DNA of 64,000 nucleotides from Nemania diffusa. Lineage: Eukaryota > Ascomycota > Sordariomycetes > Xylariales > Xylariaceae. Position numbers and translations under genes: made by a program. Positions within the stretch are counted from its first letter, which is position 1; the number at the start of each line of letters is the position of its first letter. The notes under the pieces were generated by a model. It saw only the letters and a list, made by a program, of their open reading frames with translations. It was not told the DNA's origin and made no database searches. Below, one piece after another: positions 48,371 through 59,700 of this stretch. Location: the NCBI GenBank assembly GCA_038501195.1, contig JBBPUQ010000009.1, positions 3,286,001 through 3,350,000 of the forward strand, read 5' to 3'.

Positions 48371-51181
48371 CTATTCTCTATCTTCGGGAAGCTCTATGCC
48401 GCTGTCTCGGTCCTGGGATTCTACGCCCCAGGTGGTCGATGCCTCGAGAACTTCTTCTATGGCCTTGAGGTCAAGTCTAGCGGCACTGTCGGAGGGCAAT
48501 AGCCTAGAACTGTCGTCGTCGTCGTCTAAAGGATCTAATACTCTACCCCCCAATTGTATATCACTAACTCTTACTTTATACTCGAGGGCTTTCTGCCCGT
48601 CCTTGATAAGCTCTTCCGTCCAGTCGAGGCATCTTTTAATGCTCTGGTTAATCTTTTGCGAATCGATGAGTATTTGTTGATGTTTGGAGAGGTCGAGATT
48701 CAATCGTTCCTCATCTCGATGACGGTGCTTGGCATCATGTTCTGCGCGGACACTGGGGCTCACGTCGGATGATGCGGAATCGGTATCTGAAAACGACTCG
48801 TCTTCCAACGGTTCCATGGATAAGTGCTCAGCGGACAAGTCCTCTTCACTAAGATCTGACAACGCCGCAGACGCCAGTTCTAGCTCCGATATGGCCCCGG
48901 ACGGCACCCGACTAGACAGGGCGGTGGAGGCCAAGGACAAGTGACCAGAACGCGAAAGACGTCGGTAACTTCGCAATTCAGCCGTCTGTTTTCGGAGTTG
49001 GCGCTCTAGGGTCCGGTTGATGGCCTCGAGCGATGTATTTCTGATCTGCAAATCCTGAACCTTCCGCTCCCGTCGCGCGCTGGTGATCAACTCGGTCACA
49101 GGATCTACAGAAGAGGCGGTTGATTTGGAGGGGCTCTGGAGCACCGATTGATCCTCGAGCGGGGCGTCATTTTCGGTTTCTGTAAACTCCTCGGCGGCTT
49201 GGATGATGGAGGCCAGCGTCAAGGGGGGAGGGTTCGCAGGGGAGAGGTTGACTGGCGGGAAAAGCCCAGTAGTGGGAGATGCTATAGGCTTCACAGGCTC
49301 GGAAATCGTTTCTACCTTGGCTAAGCTACCCGAGCGTGAATGGCCACTAGACCGCGAAGTGGCGGTACCAGAACGTCGCAGTCCGGGCGTTGACGGGAGC
49401 AACGGGGGTGGCGGAGAGACGGGGACGCGGGTAGGGAGAGCAGCAGCGGCGGCAGCACTCGCGACAACGGCCTGAGAACCCGTGCTGTTCCTGTAGGATG
49501 GAGAATGCAGCGGCAGCTTGCTCGGCGAGACAGGTCGCGGTAAAATGGCACTCGAACGAGCAGCGGCACCTTTCGAAGCAGTTGGTACGGCTGGAGCCGA
49601 CGCATGAGAAACCATAGGCGGGGGCGTGGGCCGTAGCTCAGGCGTGCCGTTGGCATACATGAATTTGCTCGAAGATGCGTTCTCCTGGCTCCAGTTTGAA
49701 CCGGGCGACAGCGGCGGTGACAGGGTCGTGGGACTGGCGGACTTGGCGGTGATGCCATTGCCGTTGGCGTAGAAGAAAGTCGGGTTCTTCGGGGACGCCA
49801 TCTTGGAGGCGCTGGCCGGCCGCGACGTCTTTGCATCGCTGGCATGGAAGAACTTGGAGTCCCGGAAATTAGGGGCCTCTTGCCTCCGGGACATATTCCG
49901 CTCGGGACTGACAGCACTGAAGGTGACGACTGGCCTTCGCGCCGAGTCGGCCTGGTTTAGCGGGCTCGAGAAGGGGAAGGCGGATTTGGGGTCCCACGAG
50001 TCGGAGCGCTCGTGGCTCGGGGTGCCGGTAGGGGTGCTGTTTGCGCTGTCGACGCGACTCTGCCTGGACCCGGAGCGAGGCGTGACATTGCTGTTCAGAT
50101 GGGGGCTGAAGGGGGTCGCCGAGACGCTGTTCGGGTTCGGGTCATCGTACAGCGTGTAGCCCGAGCCCGTGGCGGCAGCGATGGTGGACACGGGGCGTTG
50201 CTGTGTGCGTCTAGGCAAGGGTGTAGTAGTGGCGGTGGTAGTGGTGGTATGAGTAGTGGTATGAGTGGTAGCGAGGATTGGCGTCTGAGGTTGGGACGGT
50301 CTGGAGGCGGTGGCTATCTTGGGCGTCAGGGGTGGCCGATGGATGCCCCTCGCGGCGGTGGCATTGAGTGAGGGCATTTGCGGGTGCGTATTAGTTGTCG
50401 TAGTAGTGGCGGTAGCAGCATTGGAAGCATTGGTATTGTGGGTGTTGGCGTGGTGGAGGGAGGTTTCGTAGCCCATCTTTCTGTTTTCCTTCAAAACGGG
50501 CGTGAGCACGGGAGCAACATTTTGGTCACGTAGCTTGCGAAGGGGTCGTCTGGTGGCAGGAGGGCGCGGCAGCGGACGTGGCCGTGGCCGCAATCGTGGA
50601 CCTGTTGTCGCTGTTGTTGTCTTTGTCGTTGCCCTAGTCGTCGCTGTTGCTGCTGTTGTCGTTGTTATTATTATTATCGGTGGTGGTGTTGGTGTTGAGG
50701 TTGAGGTTAGTGACGGTGATGGTGGCCTATTGTTGGTCGAGGGATTTGTGGTATCAGGTAGTGATGGTGACAGTGCCGGCGGTGACTGTGTCAGTGGTGG
50801 TCGTAGTGCTGTTGGTGCTGTTGTGCTGGTATTCCCACTAATACTACCGCTAACACGGCGACTACCACGGCTACTGCTATTATTACGGGTCGTCGAGATT
50901 GTCGGACTATGGGGTTGTCTCTTGGCAAGTAATCTATGCGTATCTGTACCGGGGCGTATAATTGCCTGTCTCCGCTCTCTCGTAGTCGACCAACCCGTTT
51001 TGTTTCTTGCCGAGGCTGTCGTCTTGTCGCTGTCTCTGTCGTTCTTGTTGTCGTTTTTCTTTAGTGCTGGTGAAGGGTTTGTTTTGTTTCTCGCCAAAAT
51101 TTTTTGGGGTTTGGAGCTATTATTGGTGCCGACGGTCGTTGATGTTGTTGTGTTCTCACTGCCAAGGCGCATAGAACCCAT
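48371..51181 (-). CDS. Uncharacterised Ser/Thr/Pro-rich protein with C-terminal coiled coil
   Basis: A single uninterrupted frame of 936 aa. I do not recognise a named domain. Residues 1-230 are low complexity (Thr, Asn, Ser, Pro runs), and a conserved-looking start could instead be MGYETSLHHANTHN near residue 235. The middle holds several short repeated phrases of the type RDSKFFHAS, NPTFFYANGNG and SSKFMYANGTPE, then many SPSK/SPP sites suited to proline-directed kinases. Residues about 690-750 form a coiled coil (RRERKVQDLQIRNTSLEAIN and on to LRKQTAELRSYRRL). A second helical block lies near 840-890 (LDLSKHQQILIDSQKINQSI, CLDWTEELIKDG), followed by an Asp run. This suggests a scaffold or cytoskeleton/cell-cycle protein, but that is a guess. 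Confidence 0.75.
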   Translation of the reverse strand: MGSMRLGSENTTTSTTVGTNNSSKPQKILARNKTNPSPALKKNDNKNDRDSDKTTASARNKTGWSTTRERRQAIIRPGTDTHRLLAKRQPHSPTISTTRNNSSSRGSRRVSGSISGNTSTTAPTALRPPLTQSPPALSPSLPDTTNPSTNNRPPSPSLTSTSTPTPPPIIIITTTTAATATTRATTKTTTATTGPRLRPRPRPLPRPPATRRPLRKLRDQNVAPVLTPVLKENRKMGYETSLHHANTHNTNASNAATATTTTTNTHPQMPSLNATAARGIHRPPLTPKIATASRPSQPQTPILATTHTTTHTTTTTATTTPLPRRTQQRPVSTIAAATGSGYTLYDDPNPNSVSATPFSPHLNSNVTPRSGSRQSRVDSANSTPTGTPSHERSDSWDPKSAFPFSSPLNQADSARRPVVTFSAVSPERNMSRRQEAPNFRDSKFFHASDAKTSRPASASKMASPKNPTFFYANGNGITAKSASPTTLSPPLSPGSNWSQENASSSKFMYANGTPELRPTPPPMVSHASAPAVPTASKGAAARSSAILPRPVSPSKLPLHSPSYRNSTGSQAVVASAAAAAALPTRVPVSPPPPLLPSTPGLRRSGTATSRSSGHSRSGSLAKVETISEPVKPIASPTTGLFPPVNLSPANPPPLTLASIIQAAEEFTETENDAPLEDQSVLQSPSKSTASSVDPVTELITSARRERKVQDLQIRNTSLEAINRTLERQLRKQTAELRSYRRLSRSGHLSLASTALSSRVPSGAISELELASAALSDLSEEDLSAEHLSMEPLEDESFSDTDSASSDVSPSVRAEHDAKHRHRDEERLNLDLSKHQQILIDSQKINQSIKRCLDWTEELIKDGQKALEYKVRVSDIQLGGRVLDPLDDDDDSSRLLPSDSAARLDLKAIEEVLEASTTWGVESQDRDSGIELPEDRE

Positions 51182-52756
51182 GGCTATATAAGTAGTGTAG
51201 TATCAGATCAGGTATTCCGTAGGTACTGTTGTACTGTAACCCTAAGCAGAGCCTATGAGAGCTGCTGCCGCCAGTCAGTCTCCGGTATTACCAGCCCCTT
51301 GTTGTGCGTCCCCTATCACGCCAACTCGGTTAGGTACCCAAAGCAGGTACAGTGCTGTACTCTACAGCTACTCTCTGCATGATACTGATGACTGCCCAAT
51401 GATGTCGAATTGGGTATTAGGTTGGGTGGGATGTGTTATCCAGTCCGATGGGTAGATAGAATTAGAGAATTAAATGTTTCTTGCGGGTAAACAAACCACG
51501 TCATTTCACCTTTCCAAAACAAAGATACCTACCTAAGTATATTAAAGGTAGGCTTGCAAGAAAAAAAACCGTGTGGGGGGGAACATTCCTTGGTATGCAC
51601 CGACAAGCATGAGATTATGTGTCCATGCACACCGCATTTTCCCAGTACATCAGCCCACCACAGAGTATAAATCTAACTGCGACCGATAGCTATCTGTGCA
51701 CTTGTAGATTCACTAATCTAGATCTATACCTGCCGATGTCTCGACACAGACGATCTAGCCAATGGACTAAGAAAAGAAGGGAAAAAGATCCTACAGTTCT
51801 TCTTAAATCTCTGGTGAGGGTGACACGGAATAAATAATCCTGGTTATAGTGAAGGTAAGCATGGGTTGCCTATTGCCGACGGCTTAAACCGGGATCGTGG
51901 CCCGCGCAGCAGCTGGCTAGAAGGCGAGGATGGACCAGAACAGGCTCTATTGGCTGCGAAAGGGGCATAGGAGTGAATCAGAAAGACGAGATAGACCAGA
52001 TCGCTAACATCATCACCATACGTCTGTCTGTATAGGATATCAAAGCTTGCGCAAAGTTCAGTTGGATATGTACCAATCTCCATCTCTTACAATAAGCAAC
52101 TTACAACAAGACGGCTAGAGCTATGTTCTTGATAAGCTAAGAACAGGCTGCCAAAGCACTATCAAATACAAATTTAGTTGCGATGTGTTATACCTAGCAC
52201 AATAACTCTGATCATAAATATCATATCTAGTAAAAGAAAACCCGTTGAACAAAAGACCAGGTTAACTACCTAGGTGCCTAGGTACCTACCTAGCTAGTGT
52301 TATCAATCAGGACCTCATAGTCTAGTCGTGCAAAATGCGGTTGGTTTTCAGTTCAACAAATCTGACGAAGGTTGATAACTAAACCTTTCATGTGAAAGAA
52401 AATCTGTGTTAGTTGCCTTTTCGTGAGTAATTGTACAGTTGCAGGCTGTCTAATGCCATTTTTCTTGCATTGGGTAAAATAACCTACAGAGCACTTACTT
52501 AGCTTTATTTATCGCATGTTAAATACTGATCTTCCAACCTGATTTTTTTAACGACACTGGTATACGTATATAATAACACAACTAATGTTATTTAATGGCT
52601 TTTTTTAATTAAATAAAGTTAGTTGCACTAAGATAGCTGTTATTAAAACGTTTACAGTACGTGCATAACGGGCAAGTAGCTAGCTGCAGCGCTGCGTAAA
52701 ATCTGTATCTGTTTTTCAGTCCACGGAACTCTCAGGTGAGCAGAGGCGAGTAGCCC
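51182..52756. other. Intergenic, AT-rich, flanking the NACHT gene
   Basis: No supported gene. It contains TACAGTGCTGTAC-type palindromes near 51350 and an ACCTAGGTGCCTAGGTACC cluster near 52268-52295. There is a strongly AT-rich segment at 52500-52660. A 79-codon minus frame at 51844-52083 has no motif. Confidence 0.55.
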
Positions 52757-55700
52757 TCAGTTTATCGAAAATAGTTCTACGTTTACCGGCGGTGGGGGCA
52801 AAGCAGTAGTAGAGCCGTCTCCCATTGAGGGCATCCTTATCGAGGGACCGGGGAGAGGTTCATGATTGTAAGACTCAGGCATTTGTCGCGCTTCATCATT
52901 GAGAAAGCTATCAAAGTCGAAATCTTCGATGGAAACGCCCGTAGTCTGCTTCTGATTAGGTATTTGTAGACCGTCATCGTGGAAGAAGCTATCAAAGTCA
53001 AAATCTTTGAGGGGATCAGACGCTGTAGTCTGTTTCTGATTAGGCATTTGTGAGTCGTCGTCATAGAGGAAGCTATCAAAGTCGAAATCTTGGAGGACAT
53101 CGCCCGTAGTCTGCTTCTGATTGGGTATTTGTAGACCGTCATCGTGGAGGAAGCTATCAAAGTCAAAATCTTTGAGGGGATCAGACCCTGCAGTCTGTTT
53201 CTGAGTAGACGATGCTGTTTTAACACTTGCGTACCCTACGGGTACGTTGTAATGCAGTGCCGCCTTTCTCCCTGTTTCTGGCTTAGTCGCAGTAAAATGG
53301 CCAACTCTTCTTATCCTCCTCATCTTTGAGCCATCTGTGATAGAATCATGACATCTTTGTTTGTGGCGCCTTAGAGCTTGCTCCGTTGGAAAGGCCGGAT
53401 ATTGGCATGAAGAGACAGGGCACTTCAGCGGCGGTGCATGTGTACTTTCATGATTGACTCGTTGTTCATCGGTCTCAAAGCCCTCGCTAGCTCTAAGACA
53501 TGACGGAAAGCGGCAAGTAAAGATCCCTGTGCGGTAGTCTCGCTGAAACTGAGCGAGCTCTTCGGTAGTGAAACCCGGAAACTCACGAATGGAGAGGCAC
53601 TCCCGCAGTGTTATTTGGTAGTTATCCAGTACATCTCGCAAGTTAGTGGTTCTACACAGAGCATCTTCGAATTTGAGATCAGATAAACATAACAATGTGA
53701 GATGGGGGGGCGGAAAGCTCACCGTTATTCCTTGCGCAGGTGATAGTCTTCTGATTCCGATCGAGTAGGATCTCCTTAGCGGTCTCGAATAGCATGGGAA
53801 ACAGCCTGAGTGGTTCTAGCTTTGGGTCCGAAGCTAGATTGCCCTCACTGTTTGTGGATGATAGGCCACCGAATGCTTCTACCTTTTGGGAGAATTTGGA
53901 TAGTATGGATAGTAGCTGCGATAGTAACTGTGATAGATCCCCGCCTGTATCTCCGGGTGAGAGAGCGCGGAGAATACAGTCAATCCAATGGTGGTAGGCG
54001 AAGATGTGAAATCCATGTAACCCTCTGAGCACACGTATAGAACGATCATAAGAGGGGAATCTCGTATCAAACACGTCTAGGCCAGATGAAAGACAAGTGG
54101 CGGTAGCGATGGCATGCTCAAGATACGCACGAGATGAGTTTATTGGCACCACACTCTCGGGGGTCTGGAGATATCTAGACGCTCGTTATTCATTGAATTC
54201 TATAGCATATGAGATGTGCGGCTTACTCTCTGACAGATACGTGAATAAAACACAAGCTCGAATCAGCCTGTTCTTCAACAATAGGTGCGCACATATCGAA
54301 TAGGTGAGAGGGGGCCAAGTCTTGAATCAATTCGATGCCAGTACTGTATGACAGTGCTGAACGGAACTCGGCTCGTCGAAGTGGACGCTGTCCAAACGCA
54401 ATCCAGCCAAATATAGTGCGCAGTCTATCGACAGAACGTTTGTCGAATTTAGCAATCATCTGCGTTAAGATTCTCTCGTAACTATGTAAAGGCATTAGCG
54501 CACGTGGGAAGAATTGTGCAGTTTCTGGGAGCTCTCACAATTCAGCCAACTTCCGCGGTAATATGTCTACGGCGTCCCGTATCTCCTGGCCACTGTAGAA
54601 TATGTTGTGGGTTAGATACTCGAGAACAAGACGAGCCCAGAGAAACATCCCTATTGAGGTTAGCAAGTTGTTTGGTCATCGATCACGTATCTATACTCTC
54701 ACCATCTGCCTTTCGCGCAACCTTTCGCGCAATATCCGCCAACTCTGTGTCCTGAAGATACAGCTCGGCGAATTGATATCGATATGCCTTTAATCTCTGC
54801 TCAGCGTATCTAGCAATTGCCCCAGTCAACTTTTCCTTTTCGTCACTTAAGGACGCAACGGTCTTTTTACGGAGGTGTTGACTGATGAGGTGCGTTGTGC
54901 GGGATGCGATTAGAATCTTGAATGATGCACTATTAGGGCGACACAGGTTGTCTCGTGAAATGCGGTTCATGAGGCCTAGGAATTTCTTTTGTTTTTCGGC
55001 TTCCAGATCATCAAGCCCATCGATGAGAACGTATACATTTCGACTGTGGTCAAGGTCGTCTGAGAGTGCAGTGGCTGCCAATTGTAATAGTTGTTCAAGA
55101 ATTACGATGCTGGCAGCTTTCTTGCCAACGTACTGTCCGTAGACGTAGGCGGCCATCTGGCTGCTGTTACGGACCATTTGCAGAAGGAGTGATTTCAGCA
55201 CTTCGTCGTACTGCGTCGATGAGGCGTACGAGGACGTGCAGAAATAAGGGATAACGGTCGAGTCTTGTGAGCGGAGAAATTTAACAAGTTGGCTAGCGAT
55301 AACGCTCTTGCCGCAGCCAGGATTTCCTTGTAGCCAAACGAAGGGGTTGGTGGTCTGGTTGCTAAGCCAGCATGCAATGGTAGCCTGTGTGAGGATCCAA
55401 GAGCAAGTTCCGGGATGTCTAGACGCTTCGCTCGAAACCTGGTCGAAGATAACCTGCTGGTCAGTTTCATTAGCTCTCAGCCAGCTGCAGATGGCTTGGA
55501 GTTGACGGGTGTTTTGTTCCTCCTCGTCTCGATTAGCCTTGTCGAGGCATTCTTGACGCCACTCCTGGAGATTTTCTCTCATATTTTTTGCTTCGACAAT
55601 GTTGAACGCATTCGCTTCTCTGTCAAGTTGGTCTTCGTGGCGTTTGAGATCGTCAAGAATATTATCAAACCGTCCTTGGAAACGACCCCACGACGTTAGA

Positions 55701-56349
55701 AAAAATAGCTTCCATGCTAAAATAAGATTAGCTAGTGAGCTGCGAGAGAGTCCGTATAAGCGAAGGGCGTACAGCTTCGCCGAACAGACTTGTAGGCCTC
55801 CTTATGAAATTCAAGGATGTCTGCGTAGAAGATTGCAAGCGTTTGTTGGAAAGCAGGGTTCCGATGGAACGACTCTTGCAACGCTTCAAATCTAGTAAGA
55901 GATTCCCCAATGCGTGAGTATGCCTTGACAATTTGCTCGAAGGCTTCGACATAATCCGAGGATATCTAAGGGGCCGAGTTAGCCTAGTTCCCGGTAATTC
56001 TCAACAAGCTAGCGCAGTGGGAGAGAGAGGCTGGATCTACCTTGAGTATCACTGAGATAGGAGCCCATACCCACGATAAGTAGGGTGTTCCGTTGCAGAG
56101 CGTTTCAATTGCCTTTGAATAATAGTGCAGGCCGGAAAATAGAGGCGAGAGGCGACGCATATTTCGTAGCGATTGTCGTGCTGCGAGTTGGTTCTCAATG
56201 TCCAAGGCGGTCTTCCTTACGGCGTCTAATGTGACAGTCTCGAAATCGGTCGAGTCAGACGACGATACAGACCTTTTCAGCTCTTCAAACGCACCCCGAA
56301 TAGTGCGCTGGGCAGCGGCCGTACCCGGGTCCCTTTGTCGCAAGGGCAT
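52757..56349 (-). CDS. NACHT (STAND/NLR-like) protein with C2H2 fingers and acidic C-terminal repeats
   Basis: A predicted 1080-aa signalling ATPase from seven exons: 56349-56041, 55965-55773, 55716-54703, 54650-54539, 54481-54227, 54174-53723 and 53664-52757, all in phase. The N-terminal 250 residues are the helical domain found ahead of many fungal NACHTs (YLSWVWAPISVILK, FEQIVKAYSRIGESL). Walker A is GNPGCGKS at 298-305 and Walker B VYVLIDGLDD at 395-404. Winged-helix-type sequence follows (KADGMFLWARLVLEYL, LRTIFGWIAFGQRPLRRAEF, FIHVSVREYLQ). Two C2H2 fingers lie at C829-C834-H850-H854 and C860-C865-H879-H884. After these come four 27-28-residue repeats centred on DFDFDSF(L/F) (about 930-1040). 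Fungal STAND proteins of this kind act in allorecognition and immunity-like cell death, but no function is proven here. Effector and repeat roles are inferred. It is divergent from the SNF2 gene. Confidence 0.85.
52874..53203 (-). repeat. Four in-frame 81/84-bp repeats in the NACHT gene
   Basis: Four head-to-tail units encode QKQT..., DFDFDSF(L/F)xD(D/E) and (I/M)P(N/E). Unit lengths are 28, 27, 28 and 27 codons. Units 1 and 3 are nearly identical (SDPLKDFDFDSF(L/F)HDDG), and 2 and 4 share MPN/MPE ends, so the array looks like a duplicated two-unit block. Between units 1 and 3 the nucleotide match is almost complete, implying recent duplication or conversion. Confidence 0.9.
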
Positions 56350-56791
56350 CGTTGTCGGTCTATAATGCTAGCAGTTGTATCGAGTATATACATCAGGAGT
56401 GATTAAAATATTTTGCTCGTCCGAGAAGAAAGGCAAGTGTTTGAAAACGTAGCCTGGCAGAAGGGCTACGAGGTACAGGACAGAAGGACGCCTTGAAGTC
56501 AGCCTGAGTTTCAAGGGGGCTGAGCTGTATTGCATGACCAACGTGCAGCTGAGGCCTCTTTCGTTAGCCCCCATCCAATAGACTAATATGCGTAAGGCCG
56601 CTATACAGATTAGGTAAGTGCCTAAATAACATCCAACACTTACGGTTGGTTGAATCGCACACTTTTTTCTCCTTTCTCTCTTTATGTAGGCATTTGTTTA
56701 GGCTTGAGACAGAAGTTCATTTTCTCGAAGACAGAGTAGCCACGAGCGGTATTGGATCTAGAAATTTGGTCTTCGCAAGTCCTTGCAAGAC
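56350..56791. promoter_or_regulatory. Divergent promoter gap between NACHT and SNF2 genes
   Basis: 442 bp separate the two start codons, which point away from each other, so both promoters and leaders must lie here. A TATATA-like GTATATAC occurs near 56384-56391, close to the NACHT start. A pyrimidine-rich tract at about 56664-56685 precedes the SNF2 start. Coordinated expression is possible but not shown. Confidence 0.5.
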
Positions 56792-59700
56792 ATGTGGTCA
56801 GGGGTAGGGGTTGGGAACGTCCCTCACGGGGACGCTGTCAACACTGTCGAATATACGCCAGAGCAATCAATAGCAAACCGTCCCGGCGATGACACTGTCT
56901 GTTTCGGTTTGGTGAGTTTATTTATCACATCTCATCAGCAGAGATTCTAACATGCCGGCATCAAAAGTTCGCTGGGGTCACCGGGGAGTGTGAGTTCACT
57001 CCTGGATCTCTTCCTTCCAAGCAAGACCCCAGTTTGCTATCCCTTCCTGCACGATTGGACTCGTGCAAAGACTTCACCATAACCGCCGGGGGATATTCGG
57101 GGGGAACCATATTAGCTCAGCATAGACAAATTCTACAGGCCATTATGGACGAGCCCACTATTCGGCTCCAAGTTGACTGCATTCTAGACGATGTGGATGG
57201 TGAAAGGCCGAAGCGGATTCGAAATGGATCTCGAATAATTCCTTGTTCACTCAGCATTATCCTTTATGGGCCCCTGGGTCTCTCTGATGAGTTGGGAGTC
57301 TTCTTTCAAAGCTATGATGTCTACCTGCAAGACCCGCGCCACTGTGACTGGGAGGTAAAGTACGCCAACCCTCATCGTCTCTCATCGGCTGACGTCCTGT
57401 CGCTGCCGATGACTTCAGAGATCAACAGTATGGTAGATCCTATAGAACTAGGTGCACCAGAAATTATCCCAGAGCGTTCTGAGCTGTTGGCTATTCTTAA
57501 TACCAACGAAGAGCTCTCCGAGACGCCCCAGCCCGAAGCTATCAAAACATCGCTTGAGAGGCAAGAACGCACCTTATATCATTTCCTCCTCTTTGCTAAC
57601 ATCTCCCAGGCATCAGAAGAAAGCACTGACTTTTATGTTGCAACGTGAACAAGGATGGGCTTTTGATTCAAGTAGAGATATCTGGACCAGAGCGCGAGGA
57701 TGGTACGGTCATTTGTAAGAGTTACCCTAGCCCAACACTCATCTACGTCGTTCGCCTGTCTATTCTAACGCTCGCCAGCTTCATTAATTTAATATCTAGC
57801 TCCCATCAATCTAAGGAGCCCCCTCAATTTCTTGGAGGAATAATTGCAGACCCTATGGGCTTAGGCAAAACACTAACTATGATTGCCCTGGTCGCCACGG
57901 ACCTGCAAAGAGTTGAGTTCACTAACAACGAAATTGCCGAAGACGAAGCGAGTAGCACGACTCTCATTGTGGTGCCACCACCACGTACGTATTAGAATCG
58001 AAAATCGTGATGGCATAAATGACCAAGTACGCTAACATTCCTGCAGTAATCGATACGTGGGAAGAGCAGCTTACGCAGTCTGAGTTCCTCTCTTTTTGTT
58101 TTCTTAGCAAAGAATACTACTGACGTTGTGCCTTAGCCATGTAACCGAAGGGCAATTGACATGGTGCCGCCATCATGGCAAGTCCCGGCTGATGGATTCT
58201 CTTGAGACACAGAGTGTAAATATAGTCTTGACAACCTATCACACTGTCTCGGCTGAATGGAAAGGTGGAAGCAAGTCAGATCAATCTATCTTATTTTCCA
58301 CGCGGTGGAAGCGGGTGGTTCTCGATGAAGGTAGGGCCAAATCCAAACGAAAACTAGAATTTGCTGAGATGCCTGACGTTGAAATTATAGCGCACTTCAT
58401 TCGCAATACAGGATCTCGAATGGCGAAAGCTATCTGCGACCTCCCCTCCGATATGCGGTGGGCCGTCACGGGCACTCCTATCCAAAATAGACTGTCTGAC
58501 CTAGCTGCTCTCCTGAAGTTTCTTCGAGTCTATCCTTATGACGATGTGCGGCGGTTCGACGCAGATATAACACACCTGTGGAAATCAAGACAAGCCGAGG
58601 AAGCTGTTCGTCGCTTAAAAATCCTTTCCCAATGCCTTATCCTTCGACGTCCAAAAGCGACCATCAATCTTCCCTTGCGCACCGATCTCCGTTATCCCGT
58701 CAATTTTACGCCCGACGAGAGGGCGCTGTATGAGGACATCAAAACACAAACCATTACGACCATGAGGGAAGCCAGCCGGTCTGCTCCTCGATTCGTGAAT
58801 GTCATTCAACAAATCAATCTGATGCGGCTTATTTGTAACCTGGGACTTCACTATTCCTTCCAGCATGAGAACAACCCTGCCCCTAACTACAACCTCCCCG
58901 AAACGTCAGATTGGGAACGGACAGCACAGCAGACTTTCAAGTTTCGATGCGAAACGAACACGGTCACATGCGAGTTATGCGGCTTGTCTACGAACGTGAC
59001 GGAGACTCTGCTCGAGGATTCTGGAGCCACATCTAAGCCGCTATTTTCGCAGTGCCTTCGGTTTTTCTGTTCAGATTGCACACAGTCGCCGCGGCGAGGG
59101 GCGAGGAAAATCTCTTGCGGGCACTCCCCACCTCATTCGATGGCGATAGTGTCATTGAACCGATCCACGTTTGAGGAAGATGCCATACACACCCCTGTTC
59201 TCAACACCAGTACGCTAGCATCCACCGGGTTACCTTCCAAGGTCCTCGCTTTAGTGAGAGACTTGAGTCACCAGGCTCACGATGTTAAGAGGTTAGTGCT
59301 GCAAACCTAATCCACGCATTAACACTAGAAGGTAGCTGACGTAGACTCCGGGTAGCATTGTCTTCTCAACTTGGAGGACGACGCTTGACGTAGTTGAAAA
59401 GGGCCTCGAGCAAGCACAGATCGAGACTCTTCGTTTCGATGGCAAGGTGCCTCAGAAGGAAAGAAAAGGCATCATTGACAGGTTTCGAAAGGACCCGACT
59501 GTTAAAGTGCTACTGCTAACACTCACTTGTGGTGCTGTCGGGTGAGTGTAGAGAGCCGTGCTACTTATAGTCATATTGATTGGACTAACACGGGGCCTTA
59601 GCCTAACATTGACGGAAGCAACTAGAGCGTACCTCATAGAGCCGCATTGGTGAGTCAAGCGACACGATCAAACGGGGGATCTGTGAATTTGTGTGTGTAT

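Noticed and set aside
50502..51191. 229-codon Val/Leu-rich plus-strand frame resembling a membrane protein
   Set aside because: It is the antisense of Thr/Asn/Ser repeats in the coiled-coil protein; Thr codons read as Val/Cys/Gly on the reverse strand.
51844..52083. 79-codon minus-strand frame downstream of the NACHT gene
   Set aside because: No homology recognised and not joined to the NACHT gene, whose stop codon is well placed at 52757.
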